The notes: generated by a model not told the origin, from the letters alone. 64,000 bases of DNA from Bacillota bacterium (GCA_019420525.1 JAHZHA010000016.1:76572-140571); one strand, 5' to 3'. Positions 34,576 to 44,799 are shown, counted from the first letter of the stretch. Numbers and translations are program-made.

Positions 34576-36018
34576 TTACATTTTAGGAATTTCCTTGTCT
34601 GTATTTCTGGTCAGAATCCTCACCCAGCGGAATCGATTGCAGACGATGGCATTCGGTATGCACTTCAGTATCTGGTCTGCTTTCAGGAAACAGAATGTGA
34701 CTTCCGGCGGAAATCTGAAGAAAAAGGCACTTAAATAAGCTGACGGAATCGTAAAAAGCCACATAAACAGGTTATCTGTCCAGGCTGCATACTTTGTAAC
34801 GCCTCCTCCTGCGATAATCCCTGCTTCAACGGGATATTCATAACAGGTTCCCACTGTCGTAACACTCAGAATTGTCAGGAAACGGACTGCCAAAGCTGCC
34901 GTTTCACCTGATACTGCATAAATTCCTACTATTATATCTTTAAATATAAACAGAAGCCCCGCTGACAACAATCCGACGATCAGAAAAATGCCCTGCATCG
35001 TTTTTGCATAAGATCTTACTCTGTCCAATCTTCCCTGTCCGATAGTTTTTCCCATAGTGACGGACGCTGTATTGGCACAGGCCATTCCGGCCACCGCAAA
35101 GATCTGAAAGACGATAACGGCGATACTGTTGGCGGCGATAGCTTCCGCACTGATATGACCGAGAATAGAAGTCTGAGATGCCTGGGCCACACCCCAGAGA
35201 GCACCGCTCACCACCAGCGGCGATGCTACACGGATATAATCTTTGAAATATGTAAAATCAAGCTGAAGAATATCCCGGAGTTTCATACGAAGTTTCCCGT
35301 CAATAAAAAGCAAATAGGTAAATACGATGACGAGTTCCACCGTTCTGCTGACCAGCGTGGCAGCTGCCGCTCCTTCAATTCCCAGTTCAGGCGCTCCCAG
35401 ATTTCCGTAAATGAGACAATAGTTAAGAAAGACATTAATGCAGATGGTACTGAGTGACATAACTGTTCCCACCACTGCAGTCTCCACACTTTGAAGAGAA
35501 TACATCAGAGAGCTGGACACAGAATAGATCAGGTATGTCCAGCAGATTATCCGGAGATACCCCATCCCTTCCTGTATTACCTCCTCATCTCCGGTAAACA
35601 GAGATAATACGTTTTCCGGCATCGCAATTGTGACAATAAAAAATAGAACCCCCGCAAGAAAGCCGAATTTCACTCCCATGGAGATTATCTTTTTGATAGG
35701 TTTCACATCTTTTCTGCCCCAGTACTGGGAAGCGAGAACCACAATTCCCATGCCGATACCGGAAGAGATCTGCTGAAGGGTGAACTGAATCTGATTGACC
35801 AGAGTAGCACCTGAAAGAGCCAGTTCGGAATAAGTTCCCAACATAATATTATCTGCAAGGTTTACCGCCAGAGCAGTCAGTTGCTGAAGGGCAATAACCA
35901 CAAGAAGCTGAAAAAACGTCCGGTAAAAACTAAGATCTCGCGTAAAAATACCCAATATTTTCTCATTTTGATCCAGCGGAAGTTCCGTCCATGCATTTCT
36001 CTTCATCTTTTTCATCAT
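34576..36018 (-). CDS. MATE family efflux transporter
   Basis: A 480-residue polytopic protein with about 12 membrane segments and two MATE halves (ADNIMLGTYSELALSGATLVNQI near 55 and a second, similar half near residue 280). The family exports drugs or metabolites with sodium or protons. The C-terminal 60 residues after the last membrane segment are longer than usual. Single-gene unit; substrate unknown. Confidence 0.9.
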   Translation of the reverse strand: MMKKMKRNAWTELPLDQNEKILGIFTRDLSFYRTFFQLLVVIALQQLTALAVNLADNIMLGTYSELALSGATLVNQIQFTLQQISSGIGMGIVVLASQYWGRKDVKPIKKIISMGVKFGFLAGVLFFIVTIAMPENVLSLFTGDEEVIQEGMGYLRIICWTYLIYSVSSSLMYSLQSVETAVVGTVMSLSTICINVFLNYCLIYGNLGAPELGIEGAAAATLVSRTVELVIVFTYLLFIDGKLRMKLRDILQLDFTYFKDYIRVASPLVVSGALWGVAQASQTSILGHISAEAIAANSIAVIVFQIFAVAGMACANTASVTMGKTIGQGRLDRVRSYAKTMQGIFLIVGLLSAGLLFIFKDIIVGIYAVSGETAALAVRFLTILSVTTVGTCYEYPVEAGIIAGGGVTKYAAWTDNLFMWLFTIPSAYLSAFFFRFPPEVTFCFLKADQILKCIPNAIVCNRFRWVRILTRNTDKEIPKM

Positions 36019-36157
36019 TTTCCCCGATTTCCAGTCTGATTGTTATAATATTTTCTGCTCATGACAGAGTACCACACACGTCCGTTTTTGTCTCTCTTTC
36101 TGTTACTTTTTCTGATTCTGCTTTTGAAGCAGTAAGTTCCTCCGCGGATTATGATAA

Positions 36158-36193
36158 TAAAAAGAGGCGGAGACCTTGTCTCACACCTCTTGA
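36158..36193 (-). terminator. Terminator of the lipoprotein esterase gene
   Basis: On the minus strand AAGAGGTGTGAGAC pairs with GTCTCCGCCTCTT around a three-base loop, followed by TTTATT. Confidence 0.75.
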
Positions 36194-36201
36194 AAAACGC
36201 G

Positions 36202-37236
36202 CTATTCTCGGGCTCCGCCGAACAGCCTGCGTCCGAAATTATACAGAGCATTCTGCCAGACGGTATCGTCATGGCCGCCCTCCATGTCATAAAAGATATG
36301 TTTTACACCGTTCTTCGTCATATTTTCGTGTATCCGGTAAGACTCGGCGCCGCATACGTCATCCTGACGGCCCACGCAGACAAGTATCTCCTTGAAAGCC
36401 CCCGCCTGTGCATTCACGGTGAATTCGGGAATCAGCGGCGGCATTTCCATTCCTGCGGATGCTGCAGGATCCCCCAGAACTCTGGCGGAGGAAAACGCTC
36501 CCACGTAGCCGAAGAGATCCGGATGACGGAACGCCAGGTTCAGCGCATTGCGTCCTCCCATGGAATTTCCGGCCACTGCGGTATTCTCTCTGCCCTCTTT
36601 TACAGAATAATGACTGGTAATATACGGCATCAGCGAAGTCACCATTTCCTCTTCTATCCGGTCATAGACTTCCACCATTTCAGTCAGACTGAGATCATCT
36701 ATACTTCCCTCCCGGTTTACTGAACAGTCCGGAAAGACGACGATCATCTCAGGCACGTCCCAGAGATATGTGAGATTTTGAAGAATGATATCCCCGCCTT
36801 TGTTGATCCAGGTTCTGTGGCTGCCGTAAAGGCCGTGGATGAGATAGAGAACCGGATATTTTTTTTCCGGACTGTAATCCGCCGGCAGGAGAACGGATGC
36901 CTGGCGCTGTGTACCTGTGACCTCTGAATCATACGTAATGGTTTCAGGCTGACTGTACTCAAACCCGGACAGTTCTGTCATAAAATACGGATTCTCTGAC
37001 AAATCAACTGCAATGCCGTCTTCGTTTACCGGCTGGTCGAAGGAGCGGACCTGTGCACGTATCTCCTGCCGCTGTGCCTCCTGCTGCCGGTCTTCGTTTC
37101 CGGAGGTACAGCCGGAAAACAGCGTGCAGACGAGTGCGATACACAGCAAAAAGGATACTGCCGTTCTCCCGCCGCCGTTCCGGATTTTTCTCCTGCATCT
37201 GTCTTCTGCAGAGATTTCTTTCACTTTTTCTCTCAT
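36202..37236 (-). CDS. Lipoprotein esterase of the esterase D/feruloyl esterase-like family
   Basis: 344 residues from ATG 37236 (AGGGGGA site). A signal peptide ends in the lipobox LFSGC, so it should be anchored outside the membrane. The alpha/beta hydrolase body has the oxyanion block YLIHGLYGSHRTW, nucleophile elbow AGNSMGGRNAL and a C-terminal catalytic-His region GGHDDTVW. It probably cleaves an ester on a carbohydrate or siderophore-like compound; the natural substrate is unclear. Confidence 0.86.
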   Translation of the reverse strand: MREKVKEISAEDRCRRKIRNGGGRTAVSFLLCIALVCTLFSGCTSGNEDRQQEAQRQEIRAQVRSFDQPVNEDGIAVDLSENPYFMTELSGFEYSQPETITYDSEVTGTQRQASVLLPADYSPEKKYPVLYLIHGLYGSHRTWINKGGDIILQNLTYLWDVPEMIVVFPDCSVNREGSIDDLSLTEMVEVYDRIEEEMVTSLMPYITSHYSVKEGRENTAVAGNSMGGRNALNLAFRHPDLFGYVGAFSSARVLGDPAASAGMEMPPLIPEFTVNAQAGAFKEILVCVGRQDDVCGAESYRIHENMTKNGVKHIFYDMEGGHDDTVWQNALYNFGRRLFGGARE

Positions 37237-37442
37237 CGTGTTTTCCCCCTTCTCTTTCATCCTGACTTCTTACCGTCAGTTTTTTCTCTTTTTCCCCTTT
37301 GAAAATAGATTTTCCCTTTGAAATACAGCTTTCTGCCTTATCCGCTGACGTTGACGCGGGATTTTGTCTCGTATAAAATTTAAGAAGAAACCGTTCTTCA
37401 GAAATATCCCCACAGAACGCGGCGCGTTCGGAAAGGAGCACC

Positions 37443-37925
37443 ATGAAAATCAGCGACAGACTGCGTCCGGAAGAACTTCCGGCTCACATCAGCGAAAACA
37501 TACAAAATCTCACGGAACTCACCGGCGGGCATACCTCGGGTATTCTCATCTACGAGGAACAGGTGATCGTCTGCGACTGGTCCGAAACAAAAGGCCTCCC
37601 CTTTGTGACCTTTGCCTATGATTTCGTATTCACCGGCAGCGACGACGTGACGCTTTCGGATATAAAGCATGTCGACGACGTCAGAACCGTGCTGCCGGGT
37701 ATCGTCGAATACGATCCCGAGCGCCAGACGCTGCGCGGAAAAGGCATGGACATCTTCAGCGACTCCATCGGCGACATTCCGGCTCTCTTCGGCTATCAGG
37801 CCAGAGATGGCCGCCCGCCGGAACTGGCTGAGGACGGCAGCGTTCTCCCCGTTGCAGCCGTATGCTATTACCTCAGCGGAGGCGGCGAAACCGTCGTGGC
37901 CGTCGCTCCGGAATCCTGGGAATAA
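37443..37925 (+). CDS. Hypothetical acidic protein
   Basis: A 160-residue soluble acidic protein, ATG 37443 after AAAGGAG. No signal peptide or membrane segment. I do not recognise a family; sequence includes GGHTSGILIYEEQVIVCDW and DIFSDSIGDIPALFGYQ. It lies between the divergent lipoprotein gene and the convergent ABC permease gene, with only two bases to the latter's stop. Confidence 0.65.
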   Translation: MKISDRLRPEELPAHISENIQNLTELTGGHTSGILIYEEQVIVCDWSETKGLPFVTFAYDFVFTGSDDVTLSDIKHVDDVRTVLPGIVEYDPERQTLRGKGMDIFSDSIGDIPALFGYQARDGRPPELAEDGSVLPVAAVCYYLSGGGETVVAVAPESWE

Positions 37926-37927
37926 AG

Positions 37928-39523
37928 CTACATCCTCAGCCGGAATGTCTTCGGCGCGAACCTGTACACCAAAACACAGGCGATGATGCAGTACAGGATG
38001 CAGAAGACGATAGTCATCACGCCGAAAGTGATAATCGGCATCCTGATCTGCATCAGCAAAAAGCATACCGCATAAGTGGCAATCATCACTATCCGGTATG
38101 TGGCACTTCTGATCTCCGTTCCCGTGTTATACGGCTGCAGCAGGTAATAAATCGTCAGATAGTGAACGGAAAAGAAAATGCTCATACAGAGGACGGAAAT
38201 GACGAGCACGGCATAATTCAGAGGATTCTCTGCTCCGCCAGAAACATACAGCAATACCGCAAGGCCTCCGCCGATGACGGCAGCCGGCAGGAGATTGACT
38301 TTTATGATCTCTCTCAGACGGATCTGAAACAGCTTCAGTATAAACTTCGGCTGCTTGTAGAAAGAATACGTCAGCAGACTGTGATCGCAGTTCATGAAGA
38401 GCGCCTGCGTAAATCCCGTTCCCCGGTTGACGGCATACATGATAAACACGAAATACGGAAGGAATACGAGGAGAAGCTCGTTCACCGTTTTTCGGAATTC
38501 CGGCGCCAGATAACATCCGATAAGAGAGGCGCAGACGAGTGCGAATGCGACGAAAGCGATTTTTTCGGAAGTCTTCCACAGAAGTCTCTGATGGCGCCGT
38601 ACGAATAATTCGTTGAGATACTCGAATCCTTTCTTTTTGCTGGTAACGGACGTATCCGCAGAGATCATCCGCCTGCTCTGCTCTCTCTGCTGTTTCTTTA
38701 TCTGATCTCCGAGGCTGACCCGGCTTCCGGGCTGATTCAGCATCTGACGGTACAACGCTTTAAAATCCCGGAAACGGACAATCCGGTGAAGCGCGGCGAG
38801 TCCGCCGGCCGCCGAAGCGGAGAAAAGAGCTGCCGACACCGGCACAGGCAGTGCCAGACCTGCTGCCGGAAGAAAAAACGCAGCGGCATTCAGCAGAGCA
38901 ACGACGATCAATTCCGCTTTTCCCAATTGGTTTTCGTTCCTCACAATCCCCGTTTTCTCATATCGGTATAGCATCAGCGCAGCCGCCATAAGCTTTGCAC
39001 CGGCTACAGAAAAAGGAATCAGGATACAGATCCACACCGGCACCCCGCTGAGTGTTCCGAAAATCAGCGTAAACGGAAGAAAACCCGCGATGACTTTCAG
39101 CACGGCGTACCCGTAATCCGTCAGCGCATATTTTCCCGCATCCATCCGCATCAGCATTACAGCGTAATACTTGTCTTTCGTGGGATTAAACAGATAGGTA
39201 TTCACAAAAGCGCCGCACGCTGTCAGTAAGACCAGCATATGGAGCAGAGCCTGCCCTGCAGGCACGCCGCTTTTCAGGGTCAGAAGGCAGATACCGGACA
39301 ATATCAGCAGGTAGAGAAATTTTCCCGCAAATGCGGTGACGAGCTCCCAGACTGCGGCGATGATATATGCCAGCACTTTCAGATCCTGAAATCCGTACAG
39401 CCGCTCCGGCAGAATACGCTTCAGCAGAGGGACCTGCTTCAGTGAATAGATGACGCTGTTGGCCCGATAGGAGTTTTTCAGTGCAAAAGCCGTGCGGAAT
39501 GTTCCCGCCATATTCTTACTCAT
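37928..39523 (-). CDS. ABC exporter permease, large membrane subunit
   Basis: A 531-residue membrane protein with about 12 hydrophobic segments, paired with the ATPase gene upstream (8-base overlap). The central region near 270-320 is charged and cytosolic. Such two-gene ABC-2-type exporters are common; cargo unknown. Confidence 0.8.
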   Translation of the reverse strand: MSKNMAGTFRTAFALKNSYRANSVIYSLKQVPLLKRILPERLYGFQDLKVLAYIIAAVWELVTAFAGKFLYLLILSGICLLTLKSGVPAGQALLHMLVLLTACGAFVNTYLFNPTKDKYYAVMLMRMDAGKYALTDYGYAVLKVIAGFLPFTLIFGTLSGVPVWICILIPFSVAGAKLMAAALMLYRYEKTGIVRNENQLGKAELIVVALLNAAAFFLPAAGLALPVPVSAALFSASAAGGLAALHRIVRFRDFKALYRQMLNQPGSRVSLGDQIKKQQREQSRRMISADTSVTSKKKGFEYLNELFVRRHQRLLWKTSEKIAFVAFALVCASLIGCYLAPEFRKTVNELLLVFLPYFVFIMYAVNRGTGFTQALFMNCDHSLLTYSFYKQPKFILKLFQIRLREIIKVNLLPAAVIGGGLAVLLYVSGGAENPLNYAVLVISVLCMSIFFSVHYLTIYYLLQPYNTGTEIRSATYRIVMIATYAVCFLLMQIRMPIITFGVMTIVFCILYCIIACVLVYRFAPKTFRLRM

Positions 39524-40223
39524 TGCCTTCCTCCTTCAGCGCTTCGATGATCCTTTCCCTGAATTCTCTGCTGTCCGTAGTTCTGCTGTCGACGGATTCC
39601 AGAACACCATGGTTCAGGAGCACGATCTCATCACAGAGATCGAGAGCCAGATCCATGATATGAGTCGAAAAAATCGTAATGCGGTCCGATTTCAGCGAGC
39701 GCAGCAAGTGCTTCATCTCTTCAGCGACGACGACATCGAGAGACGTCAAAGGCTCGTCGAGAAGAAGGATCTCGGGTCTGACGATAATATTGATCAGCAT
39801 CTGCATTTTATTTTTCATTCCGTGGGAATAATCCTTCAGCAGTTTATCCCGGTCTTCCGCTGCGATGCTCACATATTCAAAATATTCGTCAGCGGTTTTC
39901 ATATCTTCGATGTACTGTTCGTTGATATCCAGAAAAAACTTCAGAAACTCTCTTCCTGTGAGGAATTCCGGCACTTCGGGCGTGGACAGAACGTAGCCAA
40001 TGTCTTCCGGACGCACTTCCCTTCTGCCCTCTTCCGTGACGAGATAAAATTCTCCTCCGTCCGTTCTGAGGTCCCGGTTGATGCAGTTGAAGAGTGTCGT
40101 CTTTCCCGCTCCGTTCCTGCCCAGCAGGCCGTAAATCTTTCCGCTTTCGAATGTAAAATCGATATCACGCAGGACTTTTTTTGATTCAAACTGTTTCGAC
40201 AGATGTTCAATTACAAATTTCAT
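39516..40223 (-). CDS. ABC transporter ATP-binding protein
   Basis: A 235-residue ATPase: Walker A GRNGAGKTT, signature region KDYSHGMKNKM (a degenerate signature, SHGMK in place of LSGGQ), Walker B EILLLDEPLTSLD, H-loop FSTHIMD. It partners the permease encoded next. The degenerate signature is typical of ABC-2-type exporters of this kind. Confidence 0.9.
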   Translation of the reverse strand: MKFVIEHLSKQFESKKVLRDIDFTFESGKIYGLLGRNGAGKTTLFNCINRDLRTDGGEFYLVTEEGRREVRPEDIGYVLSTPEVPEFLTGREFLKFFLDINEQYIEDMKTADEYFEYVSIAAEDRDKLLKDYSHGMKNKMQMLINIIVRPEILLLDEPLTSLDVVVAEEMKHLLRSLKSDRITIFSTHIMDLALDLCDEIVLLNHGVLESVDSRTTDSREFRERIIEALKEEGNE

Positions 40224-40701
40224 AATCTCTCTTTCCTATTTCTTTTGAAATTCCATGAAAAAACATTTCCGGTTCCGAATGGATTTCTCCAACGAACACG
40301 TATCAGCTAAAGCTTACCATAAAAACGGATTCTGCAAAGAACTGCAGAAAAAAATAAATAAAAATTGAGAAACAGCCCACCGCTCTTCTTATTTTTAACC
40401 CGATCTCCTTTCACGCTGACTGATCACCACAGCTGATACGATAAATCTACCATCGCCTCCGGCAGATTGTCCACAAACCGGGTCGGTTCAGGGATACAAA
40501 CAGAATATTATTTTTCCTCTTTGTCCTTTGCCGATTTTTTCAAAAATCCACCGTATTTTTCTTCTGTCCATATGGTAGAATGAAAATGTTAAGATCAATT
40601 GACGAAACAGATGGATCTGTGGGGATGCCCACAGAAAAACGGACCGGTTCTGCAGAAGTCCGGATTCAGCCTATCAGAAAAAATTAACAGGAGGAAATCA
40701 G
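40224..40701. other. Divergent intergenic region with leader hairpins
   Basis: 478 bases between the ABC ATPase gene (minus) and the CoA-disulfide reductase gene (plus). A possible -10 box TAGAAT lies at 40576-40581. The leader of the plus gene holds two hairpins: CTGTGGG-GATG-CCCACAG near 40617-40634, and CGGAC/GTCCG near 40641-40663. No known riboswitch is recognised. Confidence 0.4.
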
Positions 40702-42417
40702 ATGAAGGTACTGATTATCGGCGGTGTTGCCGGAGGAGCTACAGCAGCAGCACGCCTCAGAAGGCTCGATGAGGAAGCGGAAATCATCGTGATAGAGCGC
40801 AGCGGCTATGTATCTTACGCCAACTGCGGTCTGCCTTATTATATCGGGGGCACGATCCGCTACAAAGAAGCTCTGACACTTCAGACTCCGGAAAGCTTTT
40901 TCCGGAGATTCCGCATCGATGTGAGAGTGCGGGAAGAAGCCGTAAAGATCGACACCGCTGCAAAGACAGTCACGATTCAGCGGTTGGAGGACGGAACCTC
41001 ATACACAGAAGTTTACGATAAATTAATATTGTCTCCCGGAGCGAACGCTATGGTTCCCGATGTTCCGGGCGTACACAACGACAGGATCTTCACGCTCCGC
41101 ACGGTGGAAGACACATTCCGCATCCGTGAGTTCATCGAAAAAGAAAAACCGGCAAGAGCCGTCGTGGTGGGCGGCGGGTTTATCGGTCTTGAAATGGCGG
41201 AAAATCTCGTGCATGAAGGGATTCACGTCACACTGCTGCAGCGGAGCGAACAGGTACTTCCTCCGATGGATTACGACATGGCCTGCGAGATTCACGCATA
41301 TCTGCGGATGAACGGCATCGATCTCCGGACGAAGCAGGGAGTTCAGGGTTATGAAGAAATCCCGGAAGGCGGTGTAAAGATTCTCCTGAAAGACAACGAC
41401 CCGATGGAAGCTGATTTCGTCATTCTTTCCGTGGGCGTGGTTCCGGATACCCAGCTGGCGGAAGAAGCGGGACTCGAACTGGGCATGAAGAAATCCATCG
41501 TCACGGATGATCACATGAGGACATCTGCAAAAGACGTCTACGCGGTAGGAGATGCGGTCTGTGTCAGAAATTTCGTATCCGGCAAAGAAGCGCTCATCTC
41601 ACTTGCAGGTCCGGCGAACAAACAGGGCCGTATCGCTGCCGACAATATCTGCGGCATCGACAGCCGATTCAGCGGGTCTCAGGGTTCTTCCGTCATCAAG
41701 CTCTTCGACATGACAGCGGCCTCCACCGGACTCAACGAAAAGACGGCAAAAGCTGCCGGTATCGCATTTGACAAGGTATTCACATTCTCCGCGTCTCATG
41801 CCACATACTATCCGGATGCCTCCAATATGTCGATCAAGACGATTTTTTCGCCGGAAACCGGGAAAATCCTGGGAGCACAGATCGTCGGCTTTGAAGGGGT
41901 AGACAAGCGTATCGATGTCCTGGCCACAGCAATTCGCGCCGGTATGACGGCTGCAGATCTGGAAGAACTCGACTTGGCTTATGCACCTCCTTATTCATCT
42001 GCAAAAGATCCTGTCAACATGGCAGGCTTCGTCATCGAAAATATCCGCTCTGGACTCGTAAAACAGTTCCACTGGCACGATGTCGAAACCATCGTGGAAA
42101 AAGAAGGCTCCGACGCCGTCTTCCTCGATGTCAGGACAGAAGAGGAATTCCGGAACGACGGCCGCGTCGTGCAGAACTGCGTTCACATTCCTCTCGATGA
42201 ACTGAGAGAACATCTCGACCGGCTGGATCCCGGCAAAAAAATCTATGTCAACTGCCACAGCGGTCTGCGCAGCTACATCGCATGCCGAATTCTCACGGGA
42301 CTCGGATTCGACTGCTATAATCTGGCCGGAGGCTATCGCCTCTTCGGGATCGTGGCCGGCGACAAAGCATATTACGATACCGCTCCGAAACATCCGTGCG
42401 GGATCAATATCGACTAA
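40702..42417 (+). CDS. CoA-disulfide reductase/NADH oxidase-like flavoprotein with C-terminal rhodanese domain
   Basis: A 571-residue protein with ribosome site AGGAGG. The FAD-binding N-terminus VLIIGGVAGGATAAARLRR is followed by the redox Cys42 in YANCGLPYYIGG, the NAD-binding VVVGGGFIGLEMAENL (about 155) and the FAD block VYAVGDAV (about 280). The C-terminal 110 residues are a rhodanese domain with catalytic Cys about 518 in NCHSGLRS. CoADR-RHD proteins reduce CoA disulfide, persulfide or polysulfide. This suggests handling of thiols and sulfane sulfur or oxidative stress. Confidence 0.93.
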   Translation: MKVLIIGGVAGGATAAARLRRLDEEAEIIVIERSGYVSYANCGLPYYIGGTIRYKEALTLQTPESFFRRFRIDVRVREEAVKIDTAAKTVTIQRLEDGTSYTEVYDKLILSPGANAMVPDVPGVHNDRIFTLRTVEDTFRIREFIEKEKPARAVVVGGGFIGLEMAENLVHEGIHVTLLQRSEQVLPPMDYDMACEIHAYLRMNGIDLRTKQGVQGYEEIPEGGVKILLKDNDPMEADFVILSVGVVPDTQLAEEAGLELGMKKSIVTDDHMRTSAKDVYAVGDAVCVRNFVSGKEALISLAGPANKQGRIAADNICGIDSRFSGSQGSSVIKLFDMTAASTGLNEKTAKAAGIAFDKVFTFSASHATYYPDASNMSIKTIFSPETGKILGAQIVGFEGVDKRIDVLATAIRAGMTAADLEELDLAYAPPYSSAKDPVNMAGFVIENIRSGLVKQFHWHDVETIVEKEGSDAVFLDVRTEEEFRNDGRVVQNCVHIPLDELREHLDRLDPGKKIYVNCHSGLRSYIACRILTGLGFDCYNLAGGYRLFGIVAGDKAYYDTAPKHPCGINID

Positions 42418-42437
42418 AAAATAAAAGGCTAAGAAAC

Positions 42438-42487
42438 GAGAAAGCTCCGGAGTTTTTCCTGTACGGTATACTCCGGAGCTTTTTATA
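42438..42487 (+). terminator. Terminator of the CoA-disulfide reductase gene
   Basis: AAAGCTCCGGAGT pairs with ACTCCGGAGCTTT, followed by TTTATA; a long perfect stem. Confidence 0.88.
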
Positions 42488-42524
42488 CTTCCATTTTCGC
42501 TTTATTTGCATATATCATATTTTT

Positions 42525-43409
42525 TCATTTTTCCCTCTCGTTTGCCGGATGATTTTCCAGTTTTGACACGAGAATAGCGGCGAGAATCAGAATGCTGCCT
42601 GCCGCCGTCCTCGGAGAAAGATGCTCTCCGTAGATGAGAGCCGATGCCAGAAATCCGAAAACAGATTCCATGGACAGGATCAGCGACGCATGACTGGCTT
42701 TGGTATAACGCTGAGCCGCATTCTGAGCGATAAATCCCACGACCGTATTCAGTACGATAAGGTAAATCACACCGATGACAGCCTCACGGCCCGCACCTGT
42801 CAGCGGCTGATGAGTTGTAAGAGCACAGAAAGCCGCCAGTGCTCCGGCTGAAACAAACTGAAAAAAGGTAAGCTGAACCGGATCATCGTCCGCTGCAAAA
42901 AGACTGATCAGCACAAGCTGCAGCGCAAAAGCCACAGTGGAAATCAGGGAGAGAATTTCACCAGGTCCGATGGTCAGGCTCTCATTCAGACTCAACAAGC
43001 CAATCCCCGTCAGAGCGATAAGTCCTGCGGCAAAACTCGAGAGTGCCGGCCGTTTTTTCATAATGATCCACAGAAGAAACGGAACGAGCACTACATATCC
43101 TGCGATGAGAAAAGCCTGCTTTCCCGCTGTGGTATAATTGAGTCCCATCAGCTGAATTCCCTGAGCTGCAAACTGGATTATCCCCAGCATCAATCCGTGG
43201 CGGATCACTCTTGGTTCCGATTTCCGTATAATGCGGAAAAACAACAGACCAGACAATATCGCTGCTCCGCAAAACCGAAGTGCTACGACTGTCATGGCAG
43301 AAAACCCGGTGAGTGCCGCCTTTCCTGCCACGAAGCCCCCGCCCCAGATGACAGCTACCGCAAAAAGTGACAGATCCGCATAAAGCGCTCTGCGCCTTTC
43401 CTTTTCCAT
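42525..43409 (-). CDS. EamA/DMT family transporter
   Basis: A 294-residue protein with ten predicted membrane helices in two EamA repeats (N-terminal VAVIWGGGFVAGKAAL, C-terminal IGVIYLIVLNTVVGFIAQNAAQRY). The family exports metabolites or amino acids. Single gene. Confidence 0.9.
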   Translation of the reverse strand: MEKERRRALYADLSLFAVAVIWGGGFVAGKAALTGFSAMTVVALRFCGAAILSGLLFFRIIRKSEPRVIRHGLMLGIIQFAAQGIQLMGLNYTTAGKQAFLIAGYVVLVPFLLWIIMKKRPALSSFAAGLIALTGIGLLSLNESLTIGPGEILSLISTVAFALQLVLISLFAADDDPVQLTFFQFVSAGALAAFCALTTHQPLTGAGREAVIGVIYLIVLNTVVGFIAQNAAQRYTKASHASLILSMESVFGFLASALIYGEHLSPRTAAGSILILAAILVSKLENHPANEREK

Positions 43410-43493
43410 AATTCCTCCCTCCTCTTTCTTTTACAGGATATTATAGGAAGAATTCCACGGGCTGTCCATGTTTTTTATTCTGAAATACGCAAT

Positions 43494-43835
43494 CTACTGC
43501 CATGTCTTCCAGATTTCCGGACAGAAGCCCACGGTGGCATCCCGTCCATTGCGCACCACCGGCGTCCGTATGATTTCCTGATTTTCCAGTATTTTACTTT
43601 CTTTCAGCTGATCCGGTGTAGCGTTTATCAGTGCCAGAAGACCTCTGTCTTTGCATTTCTGATCGACAAGCTCAGAAATACCTCCGACGGCCCTGCAGAC
43701 AGAAGAAAATTCTCCGGGGCTCATCCCCTTTTCTTTCATATCGATAAACTGGAATTTTATCCCCCGTTCTTTAAAGTAACGCTGCGCTTTTTTCGTATCA
43801 AAACATTTTTTCGTTCCGAATATCTGAATATTCAC
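43494..43835 (-). CDS. ArsC/Spx-like family protein
   Basis: The likely start is GTG 43835 (113 residues, opening NIQIFGTKKCFDTKKAQRYF) after AAGGGGAA; an upstream ATG at 43910 would add a charged leader. It is a thioredoxin-fold protein with a single Cys in the active-site loop (GTKKCFDT) rather than Spx CxxC, the family Arg in IIRTPVV, and FCPEIW near the end. Members are uncharacterised reductase-like proteins (YffB/MgsR relatives). Role in arsenate reduction is not implied. Confidence 0.8.
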   Translation of the reverse strand: MNIQIFGTKKCFDTKKAQRYFKERGIKFQFIDMKEKGMSPGEFSSVCRAVGGISELVDQKCKDRGLLALINATPDQLKESKILENQEIIRTPVVRNGRDATVGFCPEIWKTWQ

Positions 43836-43969
43836 GATCTTTATTCCCCTTTCTTCCGTTAATCCAGCTTTTTTCTCTTTACTCGATCGGTCCGTATTTT
43901 TGTTATTCATTTAATAATACTACCACAGATTTTCGATTCGCGTTACCCGTCATCTTGTTTATGACCAAA

Positions 43970-43993
43970 CAAAAAAGAGGGCTTGTGCCCTCT
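43970..43993 (-). terminator. Terminator of the iron-sulfur operon
   Basis: AGAGGGC pairs with GCCCTCT over a four-base loop; on the minus strand it is followed by six T. It lies just beyond the stop at 43997. Confidence 0.85.
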
Positions 43994-43996
43994 ATC

Positions 43997-44587
43997 TTAT
44001 GATTTCTCTTTTCCAAATCCTGCCCTGATCCGGCAGATCCCCTGCGTCATCGTTCCCATCGGGCAGAAAGTGCACCAGGATCTCGGTTTGAAAAGCAGCA
44101 TGACGATCAGTCCCAGGATCATGGAAGTCAGCATCATACTGTAAAATCCGAAGCTGAATTTGGCGATCCAGTCGGGAACCGTTCCGGCGGAATACGTCCA
44201 TCCCCACGGAACGTTAAATGTCCAGAAAAGCTGTATCGTCTCTTTCAGCGACGAAGCACCGGATGCCACCAGATACGTCTGAAAAACCATATTGCCGAAC
44301 ATCGCCAGGAAAAATACGAGAAATGCATAGCGAAACCACTTTTTCGACATCCAGCGGGGCGTCGTTCTGTTCCGCGAAAGCTTCAGATTCATTCCCAGCT
44401 TCGTCAGCAGCTGTCCTCTGCCGCACAGATTATTGCAGAACCATTTGTTGCCCCCGAATACCGCCAGTATCACCGGGAGCAGAAAATCGATCATGCCCAG
44501 CCAGGCGAAGAGAATATTGAAGAATCCCAGGGTAAAATAGACGATGGCCCAGATCCAGAGATAATCATACCAGTGTTTCTTTTTCAT
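43997..44587 (-). CDS. Membrane protein with NapH-like CxxxC/CxxC iron-sulfur motifs
   Basis: 196 residues from ATG 44587, which overlaps the ferredoxin stop (ATGA). About five membrane helices; two cysteine pairs face one side: FCNNLCGRGQLL and CTFCPMGTM, the latter like the NapH/RnfC-type CxxCP pattern. Together with the ferredoxin it may form a small electron-transfer unit to or through the membrane. Electron donor and acceptor are unknown. Confidence 0.75.
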   Translation of the reverse strand: MKKKHWYDYLWIWAIVYFTLGFFNILFAWLGMIDFLLPVILAVFGGNKWFCNNLCGRGQLLTKLGMNLKLSRNRTTPRWMSKKWFRYAFLVFFLAMFGNMVFQTYLVASGASSLKETIQLFWTFNVPWGWTYSAGTVPDWIAKFSFGFYSMMLTSMILGLIVMLLFKPRSWCTFCPMGTMTQGICRIRAGFGKEKS

Positions 44588-44799
44588 GATCCTGCCCTCT
44601 CTTCCCGCTCTTTTACTGCGATGCATCCTGCCGGACAGACCCCGGCGCATTTTCCGCATCCCACACACTTTTCACCGTCCACCGCCGCATAACAGCCTTT
44701 CCATATGGAAATCGCGCTGACAGGACACACCTTGACGCACGTTCCGCAGGAAACGCAGATTTTCCGGTCGACTTCCGCTCTTCGTCTGCTTTTGCCCAT
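44584..44799 (-). CDS. 2[4Fe-4S] ferredoxin-type protein
   Basis: A 71-residue protein with two complete CxxCxxCxxxCP motifs (CVSCGTCVKVCP and CVGCGKCAGVCP), expected to carry two [4Fe-4S] clusters. It is overlapped by the membrane protein gene and lies 78 bases after the Fnr/Crp-like regulator gene on the same strand. Confidence 0.92.
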   Translation of the reverse strand: MGKSRRRAEVDRKICVSCGTCVKVCPVSAISIWKGCYAAVDGEKCVGCGKCAGVCPAGCIAVKEREERAGS